Below, one piece after another: positions 9,711 to 18,791 of a stretch of 64,000 nucleotides of DNA. Within the stretch, counting starts at the first letter, position 1; the number at the start of each line of letters is the position of its first letter. The notes beneath the pieces were generated by a model, which did not search any database, had not been told where the DNA came from, and saw only the letters and a list, made by a program, of their open reading frames with translations. This DNA is from Arenimonas fontis (GTDB taxonomy: Bacteria > Pseudomonadota > Gammaproteobacteria > Xanthomonadales > Xanthomonadaceae): assembly GCF_008386465.1 (NCBI RefSeq), contig NZ_VUOD01000004.1, positions 287,485 through 351,484 of the forward strand. Reading direction: 5' to 3'. The position numbers were made by a program, and so were the translations under genes.

Positions 9711-11467
9711 GCCCGCCGCAGGCGTTCGCGCTGATCCTGGCTGGCATTGCACTGTCGGCGACGGTCAGCAGCCTGTTGCGCGGCCGCCGCGCCGGCTGGA
9801 GCCGCGGCCGCGTCGCAGCGGTGCTGCTCCTGCAGCCCTTGCTGGCCCTGCTGTTCTGGCTGGCGCTGTGGCCGCCTGCGGGCGAAGGCGAACGGCCACG
9901 TCTGGTGGTGCTGACGGCCGGCGCCGAACCTGAGGCGCCGGCGCTGGCGCCGGACGAGCGCTTGTTCGCCCTGCCCGATGCGCCGCGCCCGCCCGGCGCG
10001 ACGCCGGTGCCGGACCTGGCCAGCCTGCTGCGCCGGCATCCGCAGGCGCGCGGCCTGCGCGTGCTCGGCCAGGGCCTGGCCGCGCACGACCGCGAGGCGG
10101 CGCAGGGCTGGCCTCTGCAGTTCGAAGCCGCGCCGGCGCCGACCGGCCTGGTTGCCCTGGATTGGCCGACACGACTGCCGGCCGGCGCGCCGCTGCCGGT
10201 GGCCGGCCGCGTCGCCGGCATCGGGCAGGCACGCCTGGAGCTGCGCGACCCCGCCGGTGAGCGCGTGGACAGCGCGCTCGCCGGCGAAGACGGCCACTTC
10301 CGCCTGCAGGCCTGGACCGGCCTGCCCGGCCGCGTCGCCTACCAGCTGCAACTGCTGGACGCCTCCGGCGAGGTGCTGACGCAGGCGACGCTGCCGCTGC
10401 AGGTACTGCCGGGCCACCCGCATCGGCTCTGGCTGCGCGCCGGCGCGCCGAATGCCGAACTGAAATACCTGGGCCGCTGGGCGCTCGACGCCGGCCTGTC
10501 ATTGCACGCCGAGTTCGCCCTCGGCGCCGGCATCCGCATCGGCGACCGAAGTCGCCCGGTGAATGCCGCCGAACTGGCCCGGACCGACCTGCTGATCCTG
10601 GACGAACGCAGCTGGCGCGAGCTCGGTCCGGCCGGCCGCGCCGCCGTGGACGATGCGGTGCGCGAAGGACTGGGCCTGCTGCTGCGCATCTCCGGCCCGC
10701 TGGATGCGGCGACGCGCCGCGAGCTGGCCGAGCGCGGCTTCCGGCTCGAAACGGACACCGGGACAGGCCAGGTCGAACTGCCCCTTGCGCTGACGCCGCG
10801 CGCGCGCGGCGAGGAGGTGGTGCCGCGGCTGGGGCGCTGGCCGGGGCGGCTGTCGGCGCCAGGCGGCGCCGTGTTGCTGGCCGATGCCCGCGGCCGGGCG
10901 CTGGCCGCCTGGCAGGCGCGCGGGCGTGGTCGCGTCGGCGTCTGGCTGCTCGACGACAGCTACCGCTGGTATCTGGCCGGCTACCCGCAGGCGCACGGCC
11001 ATCTCTGGGCCCGCGCCGTGGCAACGCTGGCGCGTCCGCAGCCCTCGGCCAGGGCGGTGGCGCCGGCCCGTGGCCGGGTGGGCGAGCGCGCCGCCCTGTG
11101 CGGCCTGGGCGCGGACGCGGAGCTGGAAGCGCCTTCCGGCGCCCGCATGGCCCTGATGCCCGATCCCGCCACCGGCCCCGCCGCATGCGCCGCCGTCTGG
11201 CCGCGCGAGGCGGGCTGGCACCGCCTCCGCGACGGCGGACGTGAACTGTCCTGGTGGGTGATGCCGGCCGATGCCCTGCCCGGGGTGCAGGCGCAGGCGC
11301 GTCGCCAAACCACGCTGGCGCTGGCGGCGCAGTCGCCGGCCGAACGCGTGGGCCCCGCGCCGTCCACGCCGGGCCCACGCTGGCCCTGGTGGGCGGCCTG
11401 GCTGGCGCTGGCAGCCCTGGCCTGGGCCCTGGAACGGCCGCGTCCGCGCGCAACCCGGGTCGGGTGA
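9707..11467 (+). CDS. Large membrane protein, last gene of MoxR operon (function unknown)
   Basis: Product of 586 aa overlapping the previous gene by 4 bp (ATGA at 9707-9710). Two N-terminal helices occupy about residues 5-55, a long exported-looking region follows, and a single helix sits near the C-terminus (WPWWAAWLALAALAWALE). The middle includes a segment like the glutamine-amidotransferase-like part of related membrane proteins (LLILDERSWRELGPAGR, then VGVWLLDDSYRWYLAG). I do not recognise a named family with certainty. Its stop codon abuts the stop of the convergent HD-GYP gene with no bases between them. Confidence 0.8.
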   Translation: MSPPQAFALILAGIALSATVSSLLRGRRAGWSRGRVAAVLLLQPLLALLFWLALWPPAGEGERPRLVVLTAGAEPEAPALAPDERLFALPDAPRPPGATPVPDLASLLRRHPQARGLRVLGQGLAAHDREAAQGWPLQFEAAPAPTGLVALDWPTRLPAGAPLPVAGRVAGIGQARLELRDPAGERVDSALAGEDGHFRLQAWTGLPGRVAYQLQLLDASGEVLTQATLPLQVLPGHPHRLWLRAGAPNAELKYLGRWALDAGLSLHAEFALGAGIRIGDRSRPVNAAELARTDLLILDERSWRELGPAGRAAVDDAVREGLGLLLRISGPLDAATRRELAERGFRLETDTGTGQVELPLALTPRARGEEVVPRLGRWPGRLSAPGGAVLLADARGRALAAWQARGRGRVGVWLLDDSYRWYLAGYPQAHGHLWARAVATLARPQPSARAVAPARGRVGERAALCGLGADAELEAPSGARMALMPDPATGPAACAAVWPREAGWHRLRDGGRELSWWVMPADALPGVQAQARRQTTLALAAQSPAERVGPAPSTPGPRWPWWAAWLALAALAWALERPRPRATRVG

Positions 11468-13159
11468 TCAGCGGCCCTGCCGGGGTGCCGCAGCACCCTT
11501 GGCCGCACGGCGCGCCTCGTCCCCGGCGGCCAGTTCGGCCGCCAGCGCCGGCGACACGCCAGGAATGCGGTGCCAGTCGATCTCGTCGATCTGCTCCGGC
11601 GGCAGGAAGCGCTCCGCATATTCCAGGTAGACCCGCTCGCGCAGGAAGACATCGAACAGGTCCGGGTCCACGTGGTTGTCCAGCTTCATGCGGCCGAGGA
11701 TGGTCAGCGATTCGGACAGCGTCTTGCCGGTCTTGTAGGGCCGGTCGGCGGCGGTCAGGGCCTCGAAGACGTCGGCGATGCCCATCACCCGGGCCGGGAT
11801 GCTCATCTGCTCGCGGGTCAGGCCACGCGGATAGCCCTTGCCGTCCATGCGCTCGTGGTGACCACCGGCGTACTCCGGCACCCGGCGCAGGTGTGGCGGC
11901 CAGGGCAACGCCTCCAGCATGCGGATGGTCACCACGATGTGGTGGTTGATGATGCCGCGCTCGGCCTCGGTGAGCGTGCCGCGGCGGATGCACAGGTTCT
12001 CCAGCTCGTCGGCGCTGAGGAAGGACTGCTCGCTGCCGTCCGGGCCGCGCCAGCGCATGGCGCCGATGCGGCGGATGTTGGCGATGCGGGCGTCGTCCAT
12101 GAACTCGCCGCCGATGTTGGCCTCACGCACCGCCTCGCGGTCGGCGTCGAGGCGGGCCAGGCGGTCGCGGTAGCCGTCTTCGTCCAGCTCGCCCCTCAGC
12201 AGGGCGATCTCGGCGTCGCGCCTGAGCACCTCGAAGCGGGTGTCCACCAGTTCGATGCGGTCGAACAGGGTCTGCAGCTTGGTGGCCTTGTCCACCACGT
12301 GCACCGGGGTGGTGATCTTGCCGCAGTCATGCAGCAGGCCGGCGATCTTCAGCTCGTAGCGGTCGGCCTCATTCATGCGGAAACCGGCCAGCGGCCCGAC
12401 CTCGGTGCGGTGCGCCGCTTCGGCCAGCAGGCTGGTCAGCACCGGCACCCGCTCGCAGTGGCCGCCGGTGTAGGGCGACTTCTCGTCGATGGCGGTGTTG
12501 ATCAGGTTGATCAGGGCCTCGAACAGGTTCTCCAGCTGGTCGATCAGCCGACGATTGTTCAGGGCGATCGCCGCCTGCGAAGCCAGCGATTCCACCAGGC
12601 GCTGGTCGGCGTCGGTGAAGGCCACCGTGTTGCCCTGGTCATCCTTGGCGTTGATCAGTTGCAAGACGCCGATCACGCGGCCGTCGTGATCCTTCATCGG
12701 TACGGTCAGGAAGGACTGCGAGCGGTAGCCGGTGCGGGCATCGAAGGCGCGGGTGCCGCTGAAGTCGTAACCCTCGGCGTCGTAGGCGTCGGGAATGTTG
12801 ACGGTCTCGCCGGTCAGGGCCGCGTGCGCCACCACCATGCCATGGTTGCCGCTGCCGTCCGGCAGGTACAGCGGCAGCGGCGCAAAGTCTATCGGCTCGC
12901 CATGCCGCCCGCCCTTGAAGTAGCCCAGGCTGTGGTTGCGCAGTACCGCGAAGTGCAGGCGATCGTCCTCCACCCGGTACAGGGTGCCGCCGTCGGCGCG
13001 GGCGAACTCTCGCGCCGCCTCCAGGATGCGTTCCAGCAGGGTCGGCAGGTCGCGCTCGTGCGAGAGGGCGATGCCGATGGCATTGAGGGTGTCCAGTCGG
13101 GCAAGGATGTCGTCGGCACTTTGCATGGCGGCTGGCCTGGTACCGGTTGCAGTGAACAT
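11468..13159 (-). CDS. GAF and HD-GYP domain cyclic-di-GMP phosphodiesterase
   Basis: Product of 563 aa. An N-terminal GAF sensor domain spans about residues 35-205 (TVPMKDHDGRVIGVLQLINA). The HD-GYP domain follows, with LLHDCGK (HD at 277-278), HHIVVTIRMLEALPWP, the hallmark HHERMDGKGYP (434-444) and MGIADVFEALTAADRPYK. An insertion of about 100 residues separates the HD and GYP motifs. Members hydrolyse c-di-GMP to pGpG or GMP using two or three metal ions. ATG at 13159 is used; an internal ATG 11 codons later is also possible. Two GGDEF genes within 9 kb suggest a local signalling neighbourhood. Confidence 0.93.
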   Translation of the reverse strand: MFTATGTRPAAMQSADDILARLDTLNAIGIALSHERDLPTLLERILEAAREFARADGGTLYRVEDDRLHFAVLRNHSLGYFKGGRHGEPIDFAPLPLYLPDGSGNHGMVVAHAALTGETVNIPDAYDAEGYDFSGTRAFDARTGYRSQSFLTVPMKDHDGRVIGVLQLINAKDDQGNTVAFTDADQRLVESLASQAAIALNNRRLIDQLENLFEALINLINTAIDEKSPYTGGHCERVPVLTSLLAEAAHRTEVGPLAGFRMNEADRYELKIAGLLHDCGKITTPVHVVDKATKLQTLFDRIELVDTRFEVLRRDAEIALLRGELDEDGYRDRLARLDADREAVREANIGGEFMDDARIANIRRIGAMRWRGPDGSEQSFLSADELENLCIRRGTLTEAERGIINHHIVVTIRMLEALPWPPHLRRVPEYAGGHHERMDGKGYPRGLTREQMSIPARVMGIADVFEALTAADRPYKTGKTLSESLTILGRMKLDNHVDPDLFDVFLRERVYLEYAERFLPPEQIDEIDWHRIPGVSPALAAELAAGDEARRAAKGAAAPRQGR

Positions 13160-13464
13160 GAGGCTAAAGCCCGGTCGAACGCAATCCTGGACCGGAAGCG
13201 GCCGTGACCGGCCCGGGCCGCGCGGGGCGTTGGACAGCCCGTGAGGCGATGTTCAGCAGGCGTTTGGAACGGCGTCACAGTCCGGCGCGAAACCGTGACC
13301 GCCACCCCGCCGCAAACGTGAACAACGGCCGGAAAGTGCTTGAACCGTGAGGGATTTCCCACAACGCGCAACTGTGAGCGCGCGCGCAAACGGGAGCGTC
13401 ACGCCTGCCTAGAGTGCAATCGAAGGCCGATCCCCCCACCGGCCGACGCAAGTGGAGCAGGACC
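13160..13464. other. Intergenic region between HD-GYP gene and small exported protein
   Basis: About 305 bp separate the divergent HD-GYP gene and the small exported protein. No gene is supported. The segment 13260-13400 has several close GTGA words in both orientations (near 13276, 13302, 13319, 13347 and 13374) that could belong to a regulatory region. No convincing -10/-35 pair was found. Confidence 0.4.
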
Positions 13465-13770
13465 ATGAACGCCGCCCGCAAGCACCTCTTCCGCGAGATC
13501 CCCGTTGCCATGGCCGCGTTCGGCATCGCGCTCGGCATGGCGCTGGCGCCCATGGCCATGGCCCAGGAAGGCGCCGCGGTGGCGGCCCAGGGCGCGGCGG
13601 TGACGGCCAAGGCCCAGCTGGGCTTCCGCATCGTCATCCATGACGTGGTGCGGGTCGAGGACGGCCGCTGGGACCGCGCCGATGAAGGGCGTTCGGCCCA
13701 CCTGCCGCGCTTCCAGGTGCGCGAGGACGCAGTGGACGGTCGGCCGGTGCTGACGATCACGCAGCCCTGA
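13465..13770 (+). CDS. Small exported protein of unknown function
   Basis: Product of 101 aa from the ATG at 13465, preceded by a GGAGCAGGA ribosome-binding site; the frame is open 17 codons upstream but that part has no such site. The N-terminus (MNAARKHLFREIPVAMAAFG) leads into a hydrophobic core and a likely signal peptidase site after AMA near residue 31. The mature part is about 70 residues, with an alanine-rich start and then a beta-strand pattern (FRIVIHDVVRVEDG, VLTITQP). I do not recognise the family. Confidence 0.6.
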   Translation: MNAARKHLFREIPVAMAAFGIALGMALAPMAMAQEGAAVAAQGAAVTAKAQLGFRIVIHDVVRVEDGRWDRADEGRSAHLPRFQVREDAVDGRPVLTITQP

Positions 13771-13910
13771 CGATCGCAGCCCTGACGCCCCGGCGCTGAT
13801 TCCGCAGCCCGATCCGCGGGAGCCACATGCATCGGCCGGACGGTCGGCGAGATTCGCCGGGCAGGGATGGACGCCGAAGCCACGCCGCCAGGCGGGACCC
13901 GACGGCCGCT

Positions 13911-14945
13911 TCACACCGGCGGCGGATTGCGATGGGCGAAGCTGCGCTGGTGCCAGTACGGATAGGGCCTGGGCCGCTCGCTGACCGCGTCCAGGCGCGC
14001 AAGCTGATCGGCGTCGAGATTCCAGCCGACCGCGGCCAGATTCTGCCGCAGCTGTTCCTCGTTGCGGGCGCCGATGATCACGCTGCTGACGGTCGGCCGC
14101 TGCAGCAGCCAGTTCAGCGCCACCTGCGGCACGGTTTTCCCGGTTTCCGCCGCCACCTGCTCCAGCGCGTCCACCACTGCGTACAGGTAATCCGGCGCCA
14201 CCGGCGGACCGCTGTCGGCCACGCGCTGGGATTGCAGGCGGCTGGTCTCCGGCAGCGGCCGGCCACGCCCGATCTTCCCGGTCAGCCGGCCCCAGCCCAG
14301 CGGGCTCCAGACCACGGTACCGATGCCCTGATCGATCGCCAGCGGCATCAGTTCCCACTCGTAATCGCGTCCGATCAGCGAGTAGTAGGCCTGGTGGGCG
14401 ACGTAACGCGTCCAGCCGTGGCGGTCGGCGGTGGCCAGGGCCTTCATCAGGTGCCAACCGCTGAAGTTGGAGACACCGAGGTAACGGATCTTGCCGGCCC
14501 GTACCAGGGTGTCGAGCGTGGACAGCACTTCCTCCTGCGGGGTGCGCGCGTCGAAACCGTGCAGCTGGAACAGGTCTATGTAGTCCGTGCCCAGGCGTCG
14601 CAGCGAGCCTTCCACCGAACGCAGCAGATGGTGGCGCGATGAGCCGACCTCGTTCTCGCCCTCGCCAAAGCGGAAGGTGGCCTTGGTCGAGATGATCAGC
14701 CTGTCGCGCGGACGGCCCTTGATGGCTTCGCCGAGCACCGCTTCCGAACCGCCGTTGGAATAGACGTCTGCACTGTCGAACATGCAGGCGCCGTGCTCCA
14801 GGCAGATGTCCACCAGGCGCCTGGCCTCGGCCACGTCGGTCCGGCCCCAGTGCTTGAAGAATTCGCTGCTGCCGGCAAAGGTGGCGGTGCCCAGGGCCAG
14901 CACCGGGACACGAAAGCCCGACCTTCCCAGATAGCGAAATTCCAT
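13911..14945 (-). CDS. Aldo/keto reductase
   Basis: Product of 344 aa. The ATG at 14945 is preceded by GGGAG and matches the family start MEFRYLGRSGFRVPVLALGT; the open frame upstream of it is not conserved-looking. The catalytic tetrad region is present: FDSADVYSNG (Asp and Tyr), ISTKATF (Lys) and FQLHGFD (His). NADPH-binding motifs near the C-terminus read SSVIIGARNEEQLRQN. The sequence resembles the YajO/Tas-like branch that reduces carbonyl compounds. Substrate cannot be read from the sequence. It stands alone on the minus strand. Confidence 0.93.
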   Translation of the reverse strand: MEFRYLGRSGFRVPVLALGTATFAGSSEFFKHWGRTDVAEARRLVDICLEHGACMFDSADVYSNGGSEAVLGEAIKGRPRDRLIISTKATFRFGEGENEVGSSRHHLLRSVEGSLRRLGTDYIDLFQLHGFDARTPQEEVLSTLDTLVRAGKIRYLGVSNFSGWHLMKALATADRHGWTRYVAHQAYYSLIGRDYEWELMPLAIDQGIGTVVWSPLGWGRLTGKIGRGRPLPETSRLQSQRVADSGPPVAPDYLYAVVDALEQVAAETGKTVPQVALNWLLQRPTVSSVIIGARNEEQLRQNLAAVGWNLDADQLARLDAVSERPRPYPYWHQRSFAHRNPPPV

Positions 14946-15075
14946 GACGGACTCCCAGGTTATCGCCGAAGATGGTCCATTGCAGCGCCGCCGACCGCTC
15001 CGGCACAAGCGGCGGCGGGAAACACTGTGTTGGCGGACCTTCCGGCGCGGGCCGCGTGGGAATGAATGCGGTGAA

Positions 15076-15117
15076 AACACGCGGGGCGGATGGCCCTGGC
15101 CACCCGCCCCGCGTGTT
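15076..15117 (-). terminator. Rho-independent terminator of the HU-like gene
   Basis: A perfect 14-bp inverted repeat (15076-15089 with 15104-15117) encloses a second 5-bp inverted repeat (TGGCC/GGCCA). On the minus strand it is followed by TTTTC. It lies 34 bp after the stop of the HU-like gene. Confidence 0.8.
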
Positions 15118-15150
15118 CCGCTGTTGCGGCGCGAAGCCGCAGAAGCCGGC

Positions 15151-15549
15151 TTACTTGGCCGCAGCGTCCTTGAGCTTCTTCAGCGCGCGGACCTTCACCT
15201 TGACGGTGGCCGGCTTGGCGGCGAACCACTGCTCTTCCTTGGTGAACGGGTTGATGCCCTTGCGCCGGGGCTTGGCCGGCACGTTCACCACGTTGATCTT
15301 CAACAGGCCCGGAAGCACGAAGGCGCCGGCGCCCTTCTTGCTGACCGATGCATGGGCGACGGCCTCGAGCGCGCCCATCACGGCGCGCACGTCCCTGGCG
15401 GCGACGCCGGAGGCCTCGCTGACCTGGGCCACCAGGCCCGACTTGCTCAGTACTTCCTTGATCGGCTTGACCGCGACCGGCTTCTTGGCGGCGGCCTTCT
15501 TGGCGGCCTTCGGGGCAGCCTTCTTCTTCGCAGCTTTCTTGGTAGCCAT
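15151..15549 (-). CDS. HU-like DNA-binding protein with lysine/alanine-rich N-terminal tail
   Basis: Product of 132 aa. Residues 1-28 are almost only Lys, Ala, Pro and Val, resembling the tail of eukaryotic histone H1 and of AlgP-type proteins. Residues 29-125 are an HU/IHF fold: IKEVLSKSGLVAQVSEASG, a VMGALEAVAHA helix, GAFVLPGLLKINV and the arm segment AKPRRKGINPFTKEE. HU-type proteins bend and compact DNA. The gene has its own candidate promoter (15617-15645) and a strong terminator, so it is probably monocistronic and well expressed. Confidence 0.93.
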   Translation of the reverse strand: MATKKAAKKKAAPKAAKKAAAKKPVAVKPIKEVLSKSGLVAQVSEASGVAARDVRAVMGALEAVAHASVSKKGAGAFVLPGLLKINVVNVPAKPRRKGINPFTKEEQWFAAKPATVKVKVRALKKLKDAAAK

Positions 15550-15616
15550 TTCTGTGGTTCCCGTCGGTGGGTTTTATCGGTTGATTGGGGTGCCTGGGTA
15601 CGCCCCCGGCACGGCG

Positions 15617-15645
15617 AATGTAGGGCAAGTCCGTCGCGCCGCCAA
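15617..15645 (-). promoter_or_regulatory. Candidate sigma-70 promoter of the HU-like gene
   Basis: On the minus strand TTGGCG (15640-15645) and TACATT (15617-15622) are separated by exactly 17 bp. The predicted start gives a 5' leader of about 60 nt before the ATG at 15549. This is assigned by eye. Confidence 0.45.
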
Positions 15646-15838
15646 GCCCGAAACCGCAAAAAACCCCGGGGGAAACCGCCGGTCGCGATCCGCGGGGCGG
15701 GCTACGTAATGTCCGGGACATCCCGGCCACCCCTCGTGCCCGCCCCGCCGGCGGCCGACCTGCCGCTAGACTGACCGCCACGACGGTGAAGGACCGGACG
15801 CATAAAATGCCGGCCGAATCCGCCACCGGAACCGAGCC

Positions 15839-16105
15839 ATGAGCGACACCCCGCCCGACCGCCTCTCCGTCAACCCGCGCAGTCCGCACTTCGACGCCGC
15901 CGTGCTCGAGCGCGGCGTGGGCGTGCGCTTCAACGGCGTCGAGCGCCACAATGTCGAGGAATACTGTGTCAGCGAGGGCTGGGTACGGCTACCGGTCGGC
16001 AAGGCCCTGGACCGGCATGGCAACCCGATGACGCTCAGGCACAACGGCAAGGTCGAGGTCTGGTTCCTGACCGGGGAAGCCGGCGAGGACGGCGCCGCCG
16101 ACTGA
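15839..16105 (+). CDS. DUF3297 family protein
   Basis: Product of 88 aa that matches DUF3297 over its full length: LSVNPRSPHFDAAVLERGVG, a middle RFNGVERHNVEEYCVSEGWV, and the end with MTLRHNGKVEVWF. Members are small cytoplasmic proteins of unknown function common in proteobacteria, sometimes misnamed glutathione peroxidase. There is no catalytic signature. It is a single gene, divergent from the HU-like gene. Confidence 0.9.
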   Translation: MSDTPPDRLSVNPRSPHFDAAVLERGVGVRFNGVERHNVEEYCVSEGWVRLPVGKALDRHGNPMTLRHNGKVEVWFLTGEAGEDGAAD

Positions 16106-16204
16106 CCGGCATCAGGCCGGCGGCTCGCGTCGGCGCCTGTCCCGGCCGTACACCCCGCATCCCGTGGAACCCGATCGCGCCCGGGCAGGCAAACCGTGTC
16201 CGCC

Positions 16205-17257
16205 TCAGCCGGCCCGGGTCCGGCTGCGCACATAGCCGGCGCGCACCCGGTTGCGGCCGCTGGCCTTGGCCAGATACAGGCCGCGATCGGCGGCCGAGAC
16301 CAACAGATGCGGGCTCATGCCCGGCGCCGGCACCACCGCCGCCACGCCGATGCTCACCGTCACGTGCCGCGCGACCCGCGAGGCCGGGTGCGCCAAGGCC
16401 TGCGCCAACACCTCGCGGCGCAGGTCCTCGGCCGCCGCGCGCGCACGGTCGAGGTCGTGCCGTGGCAACAGCACCGCCATCTCCTCGCCGCCATAACGGG
16501 CCGCCAGGCCGCGGTTGCGCTCGGCGACATTGGCACAGATGCGGGCAAGCTCGCGCAGGCACTCGTCGCCGTGCTGGTGGCCGAGGCTGTCGTTGAGCTC
16601 CTTGAAGCAGTCCGCGTCCACCAGCAGCAGGGCCAGGGGCCGCGCCTCGCGACCCATGCAATCCCAGTCTTCGGCCAGGCGCTGGTCGAAACTGCGCCGG
16701 TTGGCGATCCCGGTCAGGCCGTCGCGCATGGAGGACTCGCGCAAGGCGCGGTTGGCCAGCTCAAGCTCGTGCACTACCCGCGCCAGGTGGATCGCGCCCG
16801 CCACCTGCGCCGCCACCGCGTCGAACACCAGGCAGGCCTGCGGGCTGAAGAAGTCGCGCTCGGTGCTCTCCAGATTGAGTACGCCGAGCAGGCGACCACG
16901 ATGCCGGATCGGCACCAGGTATTCCGAACGCACCGAATCGTGGCCGGGCACGTAGTCCGGATCGCCATCCACATCGGTCAGCAACTGCGCGCGGCCGGTG
17001 CGGACGCACCGGCCCGCCGCCCCCTTGGTGATCGGCCAGGGCTCGCTGCCGGGCGCGCCGGCCGGCGCATCCAGCTCGAGCACGCCGGACCAGACCGCGT
17101 GCACGAAATGGGTGCCCTCCTCGTCCAGCAGGATGATGCTGGCCAGGGCTACCGGCAGCCGGGTGGCCAGGCAATCGACGATGCCCTGCAGGACCTCGTC
17201 GCGGCCTTCGCCCTGCAGGGCGGCGCGCGAGACCTGGGCCAGGATCTCGGTGAGCAT
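16205..17257 (-). CDS. GAF-GGDEF diguanylate cyclase
   Basis: Product of 350 aa from the ATG at 17257. A GAF domain covers about residues 5-160 (PWPITKGAAGRCVRTGRAQ, LVPIRHRGRLLGVLNLES) and a GGDEF domain about 175-340, with DGLTGIANRRSFD, LLVDADCFKELND and the active-site loop GGEEM at 256-260. The last residue of the signature is Met instead of Phe or Leu. The RxxD inhibitory site five residues upstream is absent (RNRG). The frame stays open upstream for 250 codons, mostly over the opposite cytochrome gene. The residues just before the chosen ATG look protein-like (GWLVDGPSWAERD), so a TTG start about 22 codons earlier is possible. Confidence 0.87.
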   Translation of the reverse strand: MLTEILAQVSRAALQGEGRDEVLQGIVDCLATRLPVALASIILLDEEGTHFVHAVWSGVLELDAPAGAPGSEPWPITKGAAGRCVRTGRAQLLTDVDGDPDYVPGHDSVRSEYLVPIRHRGRLLGVLNLESTERDFFSPQACLVFDAVAAQVAGAIHLARVVHELELANRALRESSMRDGLTGIANRRSFDQRLAEDWDCMGREARPLALLLVDADCFKELNDSLGHQHGDECLRELARICANVAERNRGLAARYGGEEMAVLLPRHDLDRARAAAEDLRREVLAQALAHPASRVARHVTVSIGVAAVVPAPGMSPHLLVSAADRGLYLAKASGRNRVRAGYVRSRTRAG

Positions 17258-17675
17258 GGCGCGGCGGCCGGCCGCATCGCGTTCGGCCCAGCTCGGACCG
17301 TCAACCAGCCAGCCTGCCGGATCGGATTGGACGGCCTGGGGGGGGCAAGGACAGTCCTCGGGGCAGGAGGAGCCCAATCTAACGCCATTCGGCCCTCGGA
17401 GCGGACAGTGGACGGGCGGCGTCCGCCCCGCCTTCCGGACCGGGCCGCGACGGCCGAAGCATGACTTGCCGCACGGGTGGAATGCGCCAGCACGGGCGGA
17501 ATCCGACGGCAACTGAACCGGTGGCAACGAAACGCTGTTTTTCGGCAGCCCTTGGTCCGCTGCCGGCATCCCGTCGCGTACTTGAGGCAGTGCGCCGCAA
17601 ACGCGCACCGGCCAGCCGCCGCCACGGGCAGACTCGCTGCCCCCAGCCCCGAAGCAAGTGCAAGACCCGCCGCCG
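17258..17675. other. Intergenic region between divergent GGDEF and cytochrome genes
   Basis: About 418 bp with no supported gene. The part next to 17258-17330 may encode an N-terminal extension of the GGDEF protein. The rest has no promoter that I can define, apart from base composition slightly more mixed than the genes. Confidence 0.35.
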
Positions 17676-18791
17676 ATGTCCCGCCACCGATTCCGCCTCA
17701 TCGCCCGCCGACCGGCGCCGCGCCGGGCCATCGCCGCCGTGCTGGCCGCCCTGGCCGTCGTCGCGTCGGCGCCCTCGGCGATCTCCGCGGCCTCCGCGCC
17801 CGCCGGCGCCGCAGCGATCCCGCCGCTGCCGCCGCGGCTCGGACTGACCGGCCTGTTCGAGGACGGCAACCCCGCGCGGGTGGATCCCGGGCATCTCGCC
17901 TTCTCGCCGCAATATCCGCTGTGGACCGACGGCGCGCGCAAGCAGCGATGGATCTCGCTGCCGACCGGCACTGCGGTGGACGCCCGCGATCCGAATGCCT
18001 GGCAGTTCCCGCCCGGCACGCGCCTGTGGAAGACCTTCGCCTACGACCGGCCGGTGGAAACCCGCATGATCGAACGCCTGGCCGATGGCAGTTGGCGCTA
18101 CGCCACCTATATCTGGCGCGAGGACGGCAGTGATGCCGACCTGGCGCCGGCTCGGGCGACGGTGCTGACCATCGCGGCGGCGCCGGAAGGTCGCTATGTC
18201 GTGCCCTCGCGCGACGACTGCACCGCTTGCCACGAGGGCGGCGCCACGCCGGTGCTGGGCTTCAGCGCCTTGCAGCTTTCGCCGGACCGCGATCCGCACG
18301 CGCCGCACGCCAGCGCCGGCCAGCTTGGCCTGGACGACCTGGTGCGCATGGGCCGCATCACCGGACTGCCCGACGCCATGCTGCGCAAGCCGCCGCGCAT
18401 CCCGGCCGCCTCGCCGGAGGAGCGCGCCGCACTCGGCTACCTGCACGGCAACTGCGGCCACTGCCACAACCGCAGCGGCCGCGGCGTCCCGGTGGCACTG
18501 AACCTGGCCGCGCTGTGGCGCGACGACGGCATCGACGCCGACAGCATCCGCGCGTCCATGTTCGGCCGCGAAGCCCGCTATGCCGGCATCGGCCAGCCGC
18601 GCCGCCTGGTCGTGCCGGGCGAGCCCGTTTCCAGCCTTCTGCCCGTGCGCATGCGCAGCCGCGACCCGCTGCTGCAGATGCCGCCGCTGGGCACCCAATC
18701 CGTGGACGATCGCGGCCTGGCCCTGGTCGAACACTGGATCGCGACGATGCCTTCGTCGCAGCGAACCAGCCCCAAGGAAACATCCCCATGA
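17676..18791 (+). CDS. Diheme c-type cytochrome-like periplasmic protein
   Basis: Product of 371 aa from ATG 17676 (a GTG 6 codons upstream is possible). The N-terminus MSRHRFRLIARRPAP leads into a hydrophobic alanine-rich signal sequence ending near residue 45. Two heme-binding CxxCH sites are present: CTACH and CGHCH. The middle carries YPLWTDGARKQRWISLPTG, a pattern of the SO2930/HNE_0200 (TIGR03806) family of extracellular or periplasmic cytochromes. The stop overlaps the start of the next cytochrome gene (ATGA). Its electron donor is unknown. Confidence 0.82.
   Translation: MSRHRFRLIARRPAPRRAIAAVLAALAVVASAPSAISAASAPAGAAAIPPLPPRLGLTGLFEDGNPARVDPGHLAFSPQYPLWTDGARKQRWISLPTGTAVDARDPNAWQFPPGTRLWKTFAYDRPVETRMIERLADGSWRYATYIWREDGSDADLAPARATVLTIAAAPEGRYVVPSRDDCTACHEGGATPVLGFSALQLSPDRDPHAPHASAGQLGLDDLVRMGRITGLPDAMLRKPPRIPAASPEERAALGYLHGNCGHCHNRSGRGVPVALNLAALWRDDGIDADSIRASMFGREARYAGIGQPRRLVVPGEPVSSLLPVRMRSRDPLLQMPPLGTQSVDDRGLALVEHWIATMPSSQRTSPKETSP

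Noticed and set aside
17258..18019. N-terminal extension of the GGDEF gene to 18019
   Set aside because: Most of it is antisense to the diheme cytochrome gene, and the residues lack family similarity. Only a short extension near 17330 remains possible.
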